Shown: positions 1 through 9,271, counted from the first letter of the stretch. The stretch: DNA of 64,000 bases from Pseudobutyrivibrio ruminis CF1b (GCF_000424005.1 NZ_AUJB01000012.1:124001-188000), one strand, 5' to 3'. The notes: generated by a model not told the origin, from the letters alone. Program-made: numbers and translations.

Positions 1-400
1 CATCCTCTACAGGCTCACGGTTAAAAAATATCACCGGAACATCTGCAGATTTGGCTGTTTCTATAATAACAGACGCGTCTGTTCTGTCCACCAGATTTAC
101 GCAGATTACATCGTAACCCTTATCAATGAAATCCTCCACCTGATCGTTTTGAACCAGCTGATTTGAACCGGCGTAAACCACATTGCAGTCCACATCCAGC
201 TGCAGTTCCTTGGCATCTTCAGAAAGATAATCCAGAATATTTTGCCTGATTTTCTCTGTGAAAGGGTCGAACTCATTGTACATGGTGACCCCGATTTTAA
301 TTGTGTCCTTATCTGCTTTGTCTATTGAAGATTCCCGGATACACAAAATCCCTATCAACAAAAGCAAAACAGCCGCCCCAATGGCAGAATACTTTTTCAT
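1..400 (-). CDS. Galactose/sugar-binding periplasmic protein, partial (C-terminus beyond window)
   Basis: About 133 N-terminal residues are present; the gene runs off the left edge. It starts with MKKYSAIGAAVLLLLIG, a membrane anchor or signal without a good lipobox, then KIGVTMYNEFDPFTEKIRQN and a type-I periplasmic-binding-protein fold (DVICVNLVDR, then VPVIFFNREP) as in MglB-like galactose-binding proteins. The start at 400 has AGGAG upstream. It lies 7 nt after the 408-1247 gene and is the last visible gene of the response regulator/kinase operon. Without a permease next to it, and with a plain anchor, it may be a sugar co-sensor for the kinase and not a transport component; that is inference. 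Confidence 0.75.
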   Translation of the reverse strand, partial: MKKYSAIGAAVLLLLIGILCIRESSIDKADKDTIKIGVTMYNEFDPFTEKIRQNILDYLSEDAKELQLDVDCNVVYAGSNQLVQNDQVEDFIDKGYDVICVNLVDRTDASVIIETAKSADVPVIFFNREPVED

Positions 401-407
401 ACAACTC

Positions 408-1247
408 CTATTTTACAAATGGAAACAATACCTTCTCAAGCTCAGCCGAGTACATACTCTCTCTGTCTGCTATGTAATAGAAGGTTCTGTTCTCAGAAAC
501 TTTTTTTATTTCCCTGTCCTTCAAAAGCTGGCGCACTGCAATATAACCAAGGGAATATTCATCCTCGTAAGCCAAAGCTTCCAGGCCCCCGTTATCCAGA
601 TAATATACAGCCTCGCTGCTGTTATCCATTCCGTAGATTACCACGAACCTGTTGGCTCTGTTATTGGCCTCGCAGGCTGCCTCTATGGATTCCTTATCAA
701 GTGCGATAAAACAGTCAAACAGCCCAGACTGTTCCAAATTGTACATGCTCTGCTTCAGCTTCTTTTCATCTGTTGAGAGAGGTCTATATTCCACATATCT
801 GCCTGCTTCATCAAAACCCGCTTTAAATAAATCTATAATCTTCTGATATTTATCTGTTTCACCTGACGATACAAGAAGAATCCTGTCGCAGTTTTCACTG
901 GCAATCACCCTTTCAGCCAGCTCAGAAACCATAGCCTCTTTGTCTACCGTAAGCGTTCCCTTTGAATAATACAAACTGTTATTTTCCACGGTAACCACTT
1001 CATCGGAATCCACTTTGTCCTCTCTTGATGAACTGACAAAATCGATAATGCAGTTGTTATCCATAGCAGCATTTGTGGCTCCAGCCTTCATGTTTTCATA
1101 ATCCTGAAGCTCCTCTGAATCCACCACAAAAGTTATGGTAAAAGGCCCTTTTTCCTTATTGCTGTAGCTCATGTAAATGATGGCCTCTGCCAAAAGCAAA
1201 ATGCCTACCGCAGCAAAGAACAACATTATCCATCTTCTATTTTTCAT
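408..1247 (-). CDS. Membrane-anchored substrate-binding-like protein, probable co-sensor of the adjacent kinase
   Basis: 279 residues. An N-terminal hydrophobic anchor (about residues 5-27) precedes a type-I periplasmic-binding-protein-like domain (FTITFVVDSEELQDYENMKAG, RILLVSSGETDKYQKIIDLF, RFVVIYGMDNSSEAVYYL). There is no lipobox Cys, so it is probably tethered by the anchor. The longest frame begins at a GTG at 1256, but that GTG is part of the Shine-Dalgarno sequence GGGAGGTGA; the ATG at 1247 is correctly spaced. It overlaps the kinase stop by 11 nt, implying translational coupling. Family knowledge: XylFII-LytS-YesN systems use such a protein to sense sugar outside the cell. Ligand unknown. 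Confidence 0.7.
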   Translation of the reverse strand: MKNRRWIMLFFAAVGILLLAEAIIYMSYSNKEKGPFTITFVVDSEELQDYENMKAGATNAAMDNNCIIDFVSSSREDKVDSDEVVTVENNSLYYSKGTLTVDKEAMVSELAERVIASENCDRILLVSSGETDKYQKIIDLFKAGFDEAGRYVEYRPLSTDEKKLKQSMYNLEQSGLFDCFIALDKESIEAACEANNRANRFVVIYGMDNSSEAVYYLDNGGLEALAYEDEYSLGYIAVRQLLKDREIKKVSENRTFYYIADRESMYSAELEKVLFPFVK

Positions 1248-3054
1248 TGCCTTCACCTCCCATGTATTCTTCCATGGTCATCTTAGGCATGCGGATAGTA
1301 GCTACTGTGCCCTCATCCAATTCACTGGTAATGCTAAGGCCATAATCATTTTTGAAATAGAGATTGATTCTCTGATTAATGTTCCAAAGACCTATTCCAC
1401 TGCCTTTACCCTTGGACTTGGTCTTTTCTGTAAGAAGTCCCTCAAGAACATCCGGTGGGATTCCCATGCCATTGTCCCTGACTTCGATGTAGACATCTCC
1501 ATCCTTCTCGTAGCCCTTGATATCGATAACACCTTCATCATCCAAATCTCCTACCGCATGATAAATGGCATTTTCAATCAGCGGCTGGATAATCAGCTTT
1601 ATAGTAACGCAGTCCTCGATAGCAGGATCCACATCTATATTGGCTTCAAATTTATTCTTATATCTAACTTTTTGGATGGCCAGATAATTTTTCGCGTGGG
1701 TAATCTCATCCCTGATGGTGATGATGTTATTTCCCTTACTAAGACTGATTCTGAAAAGTGAAGCAAGGCTGGTAATCATGGAAATAGCCTCAGGATATTT
1801 TTCCGCTTCAATCATCCATACAACTGAGTCCAGGGTGTTGTAAAGGAAATGAGGATTAATCTGAGCCTGCAGTGCGTTCAATTCGGATTTACGTTTTTCC
1901 TTTTGTTCCTTTACTCTTTCATCCATCAAATCTCTCATCTGCACAACCAGTGACCTGATAGTTCTTCCCAGATGCCTGATTTCATGGGAACCTCCAATGT
2001 ATACCTTTTCAGCATCAAGGCTTCCTTCCTCAATACTCTTGAGAGAATCCTCCAGCTGACGTATTGGATCAGTTACAATCTTCGAAATTACGATATTGCC
2101 GAAAACAATCAGGAAAATGGTAACGGTGAAAATAATCATCATGAAAGCACGAAGCTGATTATATGGTGCAGAAAGCTCTGAAGCCGGCACAACAGAAACA
2201 ATCTTCCAGCCGGTATATCCGATAGTCTTTACCACCACCGCTCTTTCACTTCCATCAAAATTTTCCATGTGACTGCCGTCGTCATAGCTGGCAGCTGTTA
2301 TGTTGTTCTCCTGCATAAGACCGCCATAAATGGCCTTCTGCTTTGGATGATAGATAATGTCTCCATCTGAATCTATAAGATAAACATAGCCTGCCCCCTT
2401 CTCATTTACCCTTGAAAACATCTGCTCAATAGATGAGTAATTCATATCAACAAGAAGAATGCCCCTTCTTGTGTAGCCCATGTAGTTTAGATCCACACTT
2501 CGGCTCAGGGACACTACCCAGTAGTATCTGTAGTTACTGCTTTCGAACATGTTTTGAACGTGGGGTTTTGAGAAATGAAAGTTTTCGATTTTCTCTTCTG
2601 TGCTTGTGAACCACTCCTGCTCTGTGAAATCCACACCAGATTTTCTGGTGGCAATTGGAGCCGCAGAAATAAGAGCACCGTCCTGAGAAATGCAGGCGAT
2701 ACTTATCAAATCATCTTTGTTAGCCTCGTAAAGAATATCCATCTCCCTGTTCATGGAGTCGCTGGTCAAATCCAGATTTTTAATTACTCCATAATACATA
2801 CTGTTGGACACCCCCATCATGTTTCGTAAATAAGAATTGAGGGTCCAGCTCATCTGATCAATCACCTGCTTATTATTTTCTATGGCAGTCTCACGGGCCT
2901 TGTTTATATAAGTGGTATAAAGGGCCAGTGTAACAAATGTCATTGAAACAATAGAAACAATGGTAAATGAAATAGAAATAATCAGCTGAATGCTTCGCCT
3001 TTTAGAGGCACGACGAACTTTTTTAAATTGATTTTGAAAATCAATAGTTCTCAT
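1237..3054 (-). CDS. Sensor histidine kinase, Cache/HAMP/LytS-YehU type
   Basis: 605 residues. TM1 is about 22-50, followed by a large extracellular Cache-like domain (about 51-300), TM2 (about 303-323), a HAMP region (324-380) and a His_kinase domain with QAQINPHFLYNTLDS, putting the phospho-acceptor at His402. The ATPase domain follows, with LIIQPLIENAIYHAV (N box), DNGMGIP and GSGIGLWNINQRI. This is the YesM/LytS-type kinase that normally pairs with YesN. Its start overlaps the response-regulator stop by one base (TAATG). Likely role: sensing an extracellular sugar, perhaps through the downstream binding proteins, and phosphorylating the regulator encoded just upstream. Confidence 0.9.
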   Translation of the reverse strand: MRTIDFQNQFKKVRRASKRRSIQLIISISFTIVSIVSMTFVTLALYTTYINKARETAIENNKQVIDQMSWTLNSYLRNMMGVSNSMYYGVIKNLDLTSDSMNREMDILYEANKDDLISIACISQDGALISAAPIATRKSGVDFTEQEWFTSTEEKIENFHFSKPHVQNMFESSNYRYYWVVSLSRSVDLNYMGYTRRGILLVDMNYSSIEQMFSRVNEKGAGYVYLIDSDGDIIYHPKQKAIYGGLMQENNITAASYDDGSHMENFDGSERAVVVKTIGYTGWKIVSVVPASELSAPYNQLRAFMMIIFTVTIFLIVFGNIVISKIVTDPIRQLEDSLKSIEEGSLDAEKVYIGGSHEIRHLGRTIRSLVVQMRDLMDERVKEQKEKRKSELNALQAQINPHFLYNTLDSVVWMIEAEKYPEAISMITSLASLFRISLSKGNNIITIRDEITHAKNYLAIQKVRYKNKFEANIDVDPAIEDCVTIKLIIQPLIENAIYHAVGDLDDEGVIDIKGYEKDGDVYIEVRDNGMGIPPDVLEGLLTEKTKSKGKGSGIGLWNINQRINLYFKNDYGLSITSELDEGTVATIRMPKMTMEEYMGGEGNEK

Positions 3055-3845
3055 TAATTACCTCTCTGCTGTCTGTACTTGGATGGTGAAATACCGTAGG
3101 CTTTTTTGAATACATAGCTGAAATAATTAGGCTCATCATAGCCAATCATTCCCGCAATCATGTATGCTTTTTCATCTGTATTTTCAAGGAGCCACTTTGC
3201 TTTTTCCATACGAAGATTTGTAAGGTAAGCCACAAAGTTTTTGCCTGTCTGTTTTCTAAATAATGTGGAAAAATAATTTGGAGTGACATTCAAATAAGAG
3301 CAAATCTTATCCACTGATAAATCTGAATCCTTGTAGTGTTCTTTGATGTACTCCAAAGATTTATCAATTAGATTATTTGCTGTGGCCTCAGGAATCTGTT
3401 CCTTAAAGAATTTAAAACTCTCCTGATAATATCGCTCTAGATTTTCAAGATTGCGTCTCTTTTCTGATTCATCATCAAGGCGCACTTTTAAACGTGAAAA
3501 TAGCTGATACAGCTCATCAGAATCCACTGGCTTTAAAATGTACTCCACCACAGCAAGCTCGATGGCTTCCTTGGCGTACTCAAACTCATCATAGCCAGTA
3601 AGGATAACAAATTTAGTGTCTGGAAGTTCTGCCTTCAGTCTCTTTGAAAACTCGAGACCGTTCATGAAAGGCATATTAATATCAGTCAAAACAACATCTG
3701 GATGGCGCTCAAGAGCCATATCCAAAGCATCCCACCCATTACTCGCAGAACCTACTACATTAAAATCCAGCTCCGCCCAGTCAATTTTCTTTTCGATGGC
3801 GAGACGGATTTCCTCCTCGTCATCAACAAGCATAACATTATACAT
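3054..3845 (-). CDS. Response regulator, REC plus AraC-type DNA-binding domain (YesN-like)
   Basis: 263 residues. The N-terminal receiver domain has the acidic pair in LVDDEEE, phospho-acceptor Asp55 in DVVLTDINMPF, and Lys in YILKPVD. After a short linker there is a C-terminal AraC HTH pair (ICSYLNVTPNYFSTLFRKQTGKNF, then AGMIGYDEPNYFSYVFKKAYGISPSKYR). It is the first gene of the two-component operon. An extended -10 promoter lies just upstream, beyond the terminator of the sugar-importer operon. The obvious target, by neighbourhood, is the chvE-mmsA-mmsB operon, whose leader carries repeated AT-rich boxes. Confidence 0.92.
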   Translation of the reverse strand: MYNVMLVDDEEEIRLAIEKKIDWAELDFNVVGSASNGWDALDMALERHPDVVLTDINMPFMNGLEFSKRLKAELPDTKFVILTGYDEFEYAKEAIELAVVEYILKPVDSDELYQLFSRLKVRLDDESEKRRNLENLERYYQESFKFFKEQIPEATANNLIDKSLEYIKEHYKDSDLSVDKICSYLNVTPNYFSTLFRKQTGKNFVAYLTNLRMEKAKWLLENTDEKAYMIAGMIGYDEPNYFSYVFKKAYGISPSKYRQQRGN

Positions 3846-3864
3846 TCCCTATTCCCCCGAATAC

Positions 3865-3890
3865 GTAAAAACTAGGATAATTATAGCAAA
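3865..3890 (-). promoter_or_regulatory. Extended -10 promoter of the response regulator/kinase operon
   Basis: On the minus strand the sequence reads TTTTTTGCTATAATTATCC, with a perfect TATAAT preceded by TGC (extended -10). No good -35 is visible because the preceding DNA is the terminator stem. A nearly identical core lies before the Asp23 gene at about 58460-58485. Confidence 0.55.
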
Positions 3891-3917
3891 AAAGGATGCC
3901 TTACGGCATCCTTTTTT
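3889..3917 (-). terminator. Terminator after mmsB
   Basis: Perfect inverted repeat AAAAAAGGATGCC / TTAC loop / GGCATCCTTTTTT. The stem with a U-run reads as an intrinsic terminator on both strands. On the minus strand it ends the chvE-mmsA-mmsB operon. Confidence 0.85.
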
Positions 3918-3919
3918 GA

Positions 3920-5086
3920 TTAATTCTTTTTACGTTTTGAAAGAACATCTACCGTAACGGCACCGAGAAGTACGGCACCCTTTACAATTTTCTGAATATC
4001 TGTAGACCATCCAAAGAGTGACATACCATTGTTAAGTACACCCATTACGAAGGCACCTACAACTGCACCGAGGATTGTTCCAGAACCACCGGCTACGGCA
4101 GCACCACCAATGTAGCAAGATGCGATGGCATCCATCTCGAAACCATCACCAGCCTTAGGTGTTGAAGATCCGTTTCTTGCTGAGAGGACGATACCTGCGA
4201 TTGCTGCAAGTACACCCATGTTTGTGTATACCCAGAAGAATACTTTGTTTGTATCAATACCTGAAAGATTAGCTGCTTTTCTGTTACCACCAAGAGCGTA
4301 AATCTGACGACCAGCTACTGTCTTTGTAGTAATGAATGCATAGATGGCAATAAGGATTACCATGATAAGAAGTACAAATGGAAGTCCATTGTAACGTGCA
4401 AGCTTGCAAAGGAAGAACCAAAGAATAAATAACTCGATTGCAACCTTTACGATTGTCTGCCATGCTGGTGCAAGTGCGAAGTTATATTTCTTCTTTGTCT
4501 TAACACTCTTAAGCTCTGCCCAGATAATAGCAACTGAAGCGATAATTGCAACAGCTATTGAAACTAAATCGAGAATTCCCTCACCGAAGAAAATCTTATA
4601 GGTTGGAAGGAAACCAGCTCCGATAAAGTTGTAATTTGTAGGGAGAGGGCCTTTTGTCTGTGCCTGTAAAAGTGTATAGGTAAGACCACGGCCCATAAGC
4701 ATAGTAGCAAGTGTTACTACGAAAGGTGGGATGCTCAGGTATGCAATGAAGAAACCTGCAAACATACCAACCAAAAGACCAATAGCGAGAGCTGCAAGAA
4801 TAGCTATCCACATATTCATCTTTAAATCCATCAACATGATGCCAGCTGTGGCACCACAAAGAGCAACTACAGAACCTACACCAAGGTCGACATTACCAGT
4901 TAATACGCAAAGCAACATACCGATTGCAAGAATGACAACGTAGCCGTTCTGCATTACCAGGTTGTTAATGTTCATAGGTGTAAGGTTCTTTCCTCCAGTA
5001 AGGAGGGCAAAGATTAAATAAATAACAATAAGAGCAATGAACATGCCATATTGTTTCATGTCTAAATTAACTCTTTTATTTTCCAT
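3920..5086 (-). CDS. mmsB: Multiple-monosaccharide ABC transporter permease
   Basis: 388 residues with about ten hydrophobic membrane segments, a BPD_transp_2-type sugar permease. Typical pieces are [22 protein letters not shown] near the N-terminus, [18 protein letters not shown] in the cytoplasmic loop, and [18 protein letters not shown]. It is the membrane channel for the ChvE/MmsA system, a close match to the GguB/MmsB group. The longest frame starts at 5095, but the first two ATG codons touch the AAAGGA Shine-Dalgarno; the third ATG, at 5086, has proper spacing. It overlaps mmsA by 11 nt and is followed by a strong terminator. Confidence 0.88.
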   Translation of the reverse strand: MENKRVNLDMKQYGMFIALIVIYLIFALLTGGKNLTPMNINNLVMQNGYVVILAIGMLLCVLTGNVDLGVGSVVALCGATAGIMLMDLKMNMWIAILAALAIGLLVGMFAGFFIAYLSIPPFVVTLATMLMGRGLTYTLLQAQTKGPLPTNYNFIGAGFLPTYKIFFGEGILDLVSIAVAIIASVAIIWAELKSVKTKKKYNFALAPAWQTIVKVAIELFILWFFLCKLARYNGLPFVLLIMVILIAIYAFITTKTVAGRQIYALGGNRKAANLSGIDTNKVFFWVYTNMGVLAAIAGIVLSARNGSSTPKAGDGFEMDAIASCYIGGAAVAGGSGTILGAVVGAFVMGVLNNGMSLFGWSTDIQKIVKGAVLLGAVTVDVLSKRKKN

Positions 5087-6638
5087 TTCCATCATCCTTT
5101 CTATTGTGGGCCATTACGCACTGCATAATCTTCTCCTGAGAAACCTCAGCGCTTGTGAGCTCGCCCGCAATCTCTCCCTCATTAATGACATAGATTCTGT
5201 CGCAGGTACCGATAATTTCAGGCATTTCTGATGAAATTACGATTACCGCCTTGCCCTGCTTTGCCAGCTCATTAATGACGCAATAAATCTCGTATTTAGC
5301 ACCTACATCGATGCCTCGTGTTGGCTCATCCAAAATCAAAACATCTGGCTGAGTAAGCATCCACTTTGCAAGTACAACCTTCTGCTGGTTACCACCTGAA
5401 AGAGATCCAACCACCTGATTGATGGAATTCGCTTTTACGTTAATTTTCTTTTTATATTCTTCAGCAGCTAAAATCTCTTCATTACCATTGATTACGCCGC
5501 GCTTTGAGAAGAACTTTGGACGGGCTGCAATAGTCATATTTTCCTTAATATCACCTATCAGGATAAGACCATTTGTCTTTCTGTCCTCAGTAACATAAGC
5601 AAGCTTGTTATCAATGGCATCCTTAACAGTATGAAGATTTACTTCCTTACCATTAATCTTTACTGTACCGGAGATTTTCTGTCCGTAGCTGTGTCCAAAA
5701 ACACTCATGGCAAACTCTGTACGTCCTGCGCCCATAAGTCCTGCCAGACCAACTACCTCTCCTGCCTTAACTTCAATGTTAATGTTCTTAAGAACCTGAC
5801 GCTCTGCATCATCTGGATGATATACATTCCAGTTCTTAACTTCAAAAATTGTATCACCGATAGTGACACCCTCTCTTACAGGATATCTGTTTGTAAGCTC
5901 ACGACCTACCATAGCTTTGATAACCCTGTCCTCAGAGAAATCATCCACTCCCTTAACGAGAGTCTCGATTGTTTTACCATCACGAATGATTGTTACAGCA
6001 TCCGCAACATAGCTAATCTCATTTAACTTATGAGAAATAATGATACAGGTAATTCCCTGCTTTTTAAGCTCTAACATGATATCGAGAAGCTTCTTTGACT
6101 CCTCATCATTTAAAGCTGCGGTAGGCTCATCCAAAATAAGAAGCTCTACCTTCTTTGCCATTGCCTTTGCAATTTCAATCAGCTGCTGTTTACCAACACC
6201 TAGAGAATTTACAGGAGCATTGACATTTTCATTTTCAAGACCAACTCTTGCAAGCATTTCCTGAGCACGTTGTCTGGTCTTTGTCCAATCTATAACGCCC
6301 TTCATGGAAAGCTGCTCGTTACCTAAGAATACATTTTCTGCAATGGAAAGAAGGGGACTTAAAGCAAGTTCCTGATGAATAATAACTATGCCCTTGGCCT
6401 CTGAATCCCTAAGGTTATGGAATTTACAAACCTCCCCATGGTATTCAACGTCACCTTCATAGGTACCGTAAGGATACACTCCGGAAAGAACGTTCATCAG
6501 TGTAGACTTACCAGCTCCATTTTCTCCACAAAGAGCATGGATTTCTCCCTTTTTCACCTGCAGATTAACATCATCAAGGGCCTTCACACCGGAAAACTCT
6601 TTTGTGATATGTTTCATTTCCAAGATGTAATCTGACAT
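5076..6638 (-). CDS. mmsA: Multiple-monosaccharide ABC transporter ATP-binding protein
   Basis: 520 residues with two fused ABC domains, the normal architecture for sugar importers of the RbsA/MglA/GguA group. First domain: Walker [10 protein letters not shown] near residue 40, Walker [12 protein letters not shown]. Second domain: degenerate P-loop GLMGAGRTE, signature LSGGNQQK, and Walker [15 protein letters not shown]. The N-terminal text ([20 protein letters not shown], then IIIHQELAL-type) matches the GguA/MmsA subgroup. It energises uptake of several monosaccharides through MmsB. The ATG at 6638 has GAAGGAG upstream. An 86-bp gap containing a palindromic repeat separates it from chvE. 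Confidence 0.92.
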   Translation of the reverse strand: MSDYILEMKHITKEFSGVKALDDVNLQVKKGEIHALCGENGAGKSTLMNVLSGVYPYGTYEGDVEYHGEVCKFHNLRDSEAKGIVIIHQELALSPLLSIAENVFLGNEQLSMKGVIDWTKTRQRAQEMLARVGLENENVNAPVNSLGVGKQQLIEIAKAMAKKVELLILDEPTAALNDEESKKLLDIMLELKKQGITCIIISHKLNEISYVADAVTIIRDGKTIETLVKGVDDFSEDRVIKAMVGRELTNRYPVREGVTIGDTIFEVKNWNVYHPDDAERQVLKNINIEVKAGEVVGLAGLMGAGRTEFAMSVFGHSYGQKISGTVKINGKEVNLHTVKDAIDNKLAYVTEDRKTNGLILIGDIKENMTIAARPKFFSKRGVINGNEEILAAEEYKKKINVKANSINQVVGSLSGGNQQKVVLAKWMLTQPDVLILDEPTRGIDVGAKYEIYCVINELAKQGKAVIVISSEMPEIIGTCDRIYVINEGEIAGELTSAEVSQEKIMQCVMAHNRKDDGNGK

Positions 6639-6660
6639 ATTAACTTCTCCTTCTTATAAA

Positions 6661-6715
6661 ACACCCCATCCAGCCTTCCCCATAAGGGGAAGGTGCCCGA
6701 GGGCGGATGAGGTGT
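6661..6715. repeat. Palindromic intergenic repeat, three-way-junction type
   Basis: An outer inverted repeat (ACACCCCATCC at 6661-6671 with GGATGAGGTGT at 6705-6715, one mismatch) encloses two small hairpins: CCTTCCCC/GGGGAAGG (6674-6693) and GCCC-GA-GGGC (6695-6704). Similar CACCTCATCCG...CCTTCCCC palindromes are dispersed in many Clostridia genomes. Its place between chvE and mmsA suggests it may damp read-through or stabilise the chvE message. Confidence 0.7.
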
Positions 6716-6724
6716 CAACTTCAA

Positions 6725-7864
6725 TTATTCTGCTAACTGTTCCTCTGTGTAATAACCACCATCTACAATGATTTCCTTGTAGTTATCCTTATCAACTGCA
6801 ACTGGTGTGCAAAGGTATGAAGGAACGACAAGCTTTCCATTGTCATACTGTGTAGTATCGTTGATTTCTGGCTCTGCACCTTCAAGAACTGCCTGAACCA
6901 TTGTTACGCACTTGTCAGCAAGGAGACGTGTATCTTTGTAGATTGACATTCCCTGTGAACCAGCGATGATGTTCTTTGTAGCCATAAGCTCAGCATCCTG
7001 GCCTGTGATAAGTGGCCAATCCTCGCCAACCTTGTAGCCTGCTCCCTCAAGAGCTGCCTTACATCCATAAGCGAAACCATCAAAAGCTGTTGCACAGATA
7101 TCTAACTTATCGTTAGCATAGAAACCTGTAAGGTAGTTCTCACAGTTCTGCTGTGCTGTTTCCTGAGACCATCTAAGGATACATGTATCCTCGAATGATG
7201 TTCTTCCTGACTTACATACCAATGTACCATTGTCAAGGTATGGCTGAAGAACTTCCATAAGTCCGTTGTAAAGCATTACAGCGTTGTTATCATCTGGAGA
7301 GCCCATGAAGAACTCGATTGTGTATGTCTCAGATGTGTTAGCAAGATCCTTGTTTTCTTCGATGTACTTACCAATAGCTGTACCAACACCCTTGTTATCG
7401 AATGTTGCATAGTAGCTTACAGCATCTGTATCCATAAGAAGTCGATCATAAGCGATGATAGGAATACCAGCTTCCTTAGCCTGTGCCTCTACGTTTACAA
7501 GAGCTGATGAGTCAACAGCTGCGATTACTAAGCAGTCAGCGCCAGCTGCGATCATGTTCTCAATCTGAGATACCTGAGCCTGTACATCATCCTCAGCATA
7601 CTGAAGGTCAACCTCGTAACCTAAAGCTTCCAGCTTCTCCTTCATGTTGCTACCATCATTAATCCATCTCTCAGAAGACTGTGTAGGCATTGCAACTGCA
7701 ACCTTCTTTCCAGTTGAAGCTGCTGGAGCACTTCCCCCATCATCTGTAGCCTCTGTAGCTGCGCCTGAATCTGCAGGAGCACCTGTGTCAGCAGGTCCGC
7801 AACCTACGGCTAACCCCATAGCCATAACAGCAGTGAGCATTAAACTTAAAACTCTTTTTTTCAT
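6725..7864 (-). CDS. chvE: Multiple-monosaccharide-binding lipoprotein (ChvE-like)
   Basis: 379 residues. A lipoprotein signal ends at LAVGC (Cys near residue 22), followed by a low-complexity linker rich in Ala, Asp and Gly. The type-I binding protein then has stretches characteristic of ChvE: VAVAMPTQSSERWINDGSN, LQYAEDDVQAQVSQIENMI and IIAYDRLLMDTDAVSYYATF. It captures monosaccharides outside the membrane and delivers them to MmsA/MmsB encoded downstream. AGGAGGAG precedes the ATG. As first gene of its operon it has a long AT-rich leader with repeated boxes, consistent with control by the neighbouring YesN-type regulator. Confidence 0.93.
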   Translation of the reverse strand: MKKRVLSLMLTAVMAMGLAVGCGPADTGAPADSGAATEATDDGGSAPAASTGKKVAVAMPTQSSERWINDGSNMKEKLEALGYEVDLQYAEDDVQAQVSQIENMIAAGADCLVIAAVDSSALVNVEAQAKEAGIPIIAYDRLLMDTDAVSYYATFDNKGVGTAIGKYIEENKDLANTSETYTIEFFMGSPDDNNAVMLYNGLMEVLQPYLDNGTLVCKSGRTSFEDTCILRWSQETAQQNCENYLTGFYANDKLDICATAFDGFAYGCKAALEGAGYKVGEDWPLITGQDAELMATKNIIAGSQGMSIYKDTRLLADKCVTMVQAVLEGAEPEINDTTQYDNGKLVVPSYLCTPVAVDKDNYKEIIVDGGYYTEEQLAE

Positions 7865-7891
7865 TTCTTCTCCTCCTAAAATTTGTGTTTA

Positions 7892-8127
7892 CAGCCCAAA
7901 CCCCTTGGGCATTTTTACTATATTTAGATATTATCAGCTCTCATATTTGTTTAAAATATAAAATTCTATGTTAAATCTTTGAAATTCTACACACAGAATT
8001 TTCACATACTCTTTTTCCAGTAATATATACTCTCTAGATTTTCAATATATGAATGATATCTTGTTCTGTTGAAAATATATTTCTTGAATTTTCAATATAA
8101 AAAATAAACTCCCATATATTGAAAATC
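7892..8127. promoter_or_regulatory. chvE leader with repeated TTTTCAATATA boxes and a palindrome
   Basis: The 309-bp gene-free stretch 7865-8173 is very AT-rich. Boxes are GATTTTCAATATAT (8037-8050), TTGAAAATATAT (8069-8080), GAATTTTCAATATA (8086-8099) and ATATATTGAAAATC (8114-8127). The last two form an inverted pair. Closer to chvE are a near-palindrome GAAATTCT-ACACAC-AGAATTTTC (7981-8003) and a small GCCCAA/TTGGGC hairpin (7892-7908). They look like binding sites of an AraC-type regulator. The exact promoter is not clear; a minus-strand TGATAATAT is one candidate -10. Confidence 0.5.
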
Positions 8128-8133
8128 CAAAAA

Positions 8134-8158
8134 AGGTCCAGCCTTAAAAGCTGGACCT
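8134..8158 (-). terminator. Terminator after azlD
   Basis: Perfect 9-bp stem AGGTCCAGC / GCTGGACCT with a 7-nt loop, followed on the minus strand by TTTTTT. It ends the azlC-azlD transcript and separates it from chvE. Confidence 0.85.
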
Positions 8159-8173
8159 GGACCTAAGATTTTC

Positions 8174-8479
8174 TTAACATAAAACTAATTCACTTATAAA
8201 CACTACTGCGCAGCAGATGCAGGCCACCTTGAATAGACTCTGATTCAGCAGGGCTGCTATGGTGCCGCAGACAAGTGCAAGTATTCCTGATATTTTACTC
8301 TGTGTGGCATCAATGATGGCTGGAAAAGTCATGACTGCAAGTGTCACATATGGCACATAATAAAGAAATGACCTTACAAAGCGATTCTTTATAGGTTTTC
8401 TAAATACTGTTACTGGGAGCACTCTGATAATGGTACTAACTATTCCTGCCACCAGTATATAAATGTATGTTTTAGTCAT
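8174..8479 (-). CDS. azlD: Branched-chain amino acid exporter small subunit, AzlD
   Basis: 101 residues, four hydrophobic segments, the normal size for AzlD/YgaH-like proteins. The motif around RVLPVTVFRKPIKNRFVRSFLYYVPYVTL-type sequence is family-typical. It pairs with AzlC to export branched-chain amino acids or analogues. The start ATG has GGAGGAAGAGGA upstream and overlaps azlC by 8 nt, so the two subunits are translationally coupled. A terminator follows it. Confidence 0.88.
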   Translation of the reverse strand: MTKTYIYILVAGIVSTIIRVLPVTVFRKPIKNRFVRSFLYYVPYVTLAVMTFPAIIDATQSKISGILALVCGTIAALLNQSLFKVACICCAVVFISELVLC

Positions 8480-9203
8480 CGTCCTCTTCCTCCGGATGTG
8501 GAAATGCTATAGCAGCAATAGATGCAATAACTACTGTAAGAATAATAGTTTTAGTTCCAGAAGAAATGCCTGCAAATAGCGATACTCTCGATGCAATATA
8601 ACTTAGAACAAAACTAATGATAATCAATACTGCTACAATTCTGTGCTTTCTAGCCTCTGGCATAATGCATGCCAAAAACATTCCATACAATGCAACTGAA
8701 AATGCACTGACAAGTCTCAATGGCATCAGTTCTCCTGCAATGATTCCACAGGAAGTTCCAAAGCACCAGCCAAGTACAGCAATGATAAATGCTCCGTAAT
8801 TATAGAATGGCTCTATATGTCCCGGGCGCTTTATCGTAATTGCGAATAATTCATCAGTCACAGTGAAGCCTACACACATTCTGTGAAGCATGGATGTCTT
8901 GGAATCAAATTTCTGGCTGAGAGCTGTGGACATAAGCAGGTATCTGGCATTTACCACAAGAGTCATAATGGCCATCTCCACATAGCTTGCCCCGGCAGCC
9001 ACAACAGTGTAAACTGCATACTCTCCTGCGCTGGCATGATTCAAAAATGAATTGATAAATCCCTGCAGCGGAGTGAAATTTGCATTTCTTGCAAGAATGC
9101 CAAGAGAAAAGGCCACAGCGAAATATCCCAGTGCTATTGGAACACCGTCTTTGGTACCCTCTCTATAAGCTAATGTTTTCGTGCTAATCATAGAATTATT
9201 CAT
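8472..9203 (-). CDS. azlC: Branched-chain amino acid exporter large subunit, AzlC
   Basis: 243 residues with about six to seven membrane segments. It carries AzlC-family pieces: KDGVPIALGYFAVAFSLGIL near the N-terminus, then ASAGEYAVYTVVAAGASYVE, VNARYLLMSTALSQKF and VGFTVTDELFAI. The C-terminus ends in an acidic tail. Together with AzlD it exports branched-chain amino acids. No clear Shine-Dalgarno is seen before the ATG at 9203 (AAAAAACT precedes it), nor before the second ATG at 9191. The short gap to the divergent AP2/HNH gene must hold promoters for both. Confidence 0.9.
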   Translation of the reverse strand: MNNSMISTKTLAYREGTKDGVPIALGYFAVAFSLGILARNANFTPLQGFINSFLNHASAGEYAVYTVVAAGASYVEMAIMTLVVNARYLLMSTALSQKFDSKTSMLHRMCVGFTVTDELFAITIKRPGHIEPFYNYGAFIIAVLGWCFGTSCGIIAGELMPLRLVSAFSVALYGMFLACIMPEARKHRIVAVLIIISFVLSYIASRVSLFAGISSGTKTIILTVVIASIAAIAFPHPEEEDDD

Positions 9204-9271
9204 AGTTTTTTAATACTTTCATTTTCTCAAAAGTGTACAATAATAATTAAGAACACGGGGAGGCAAACAAA

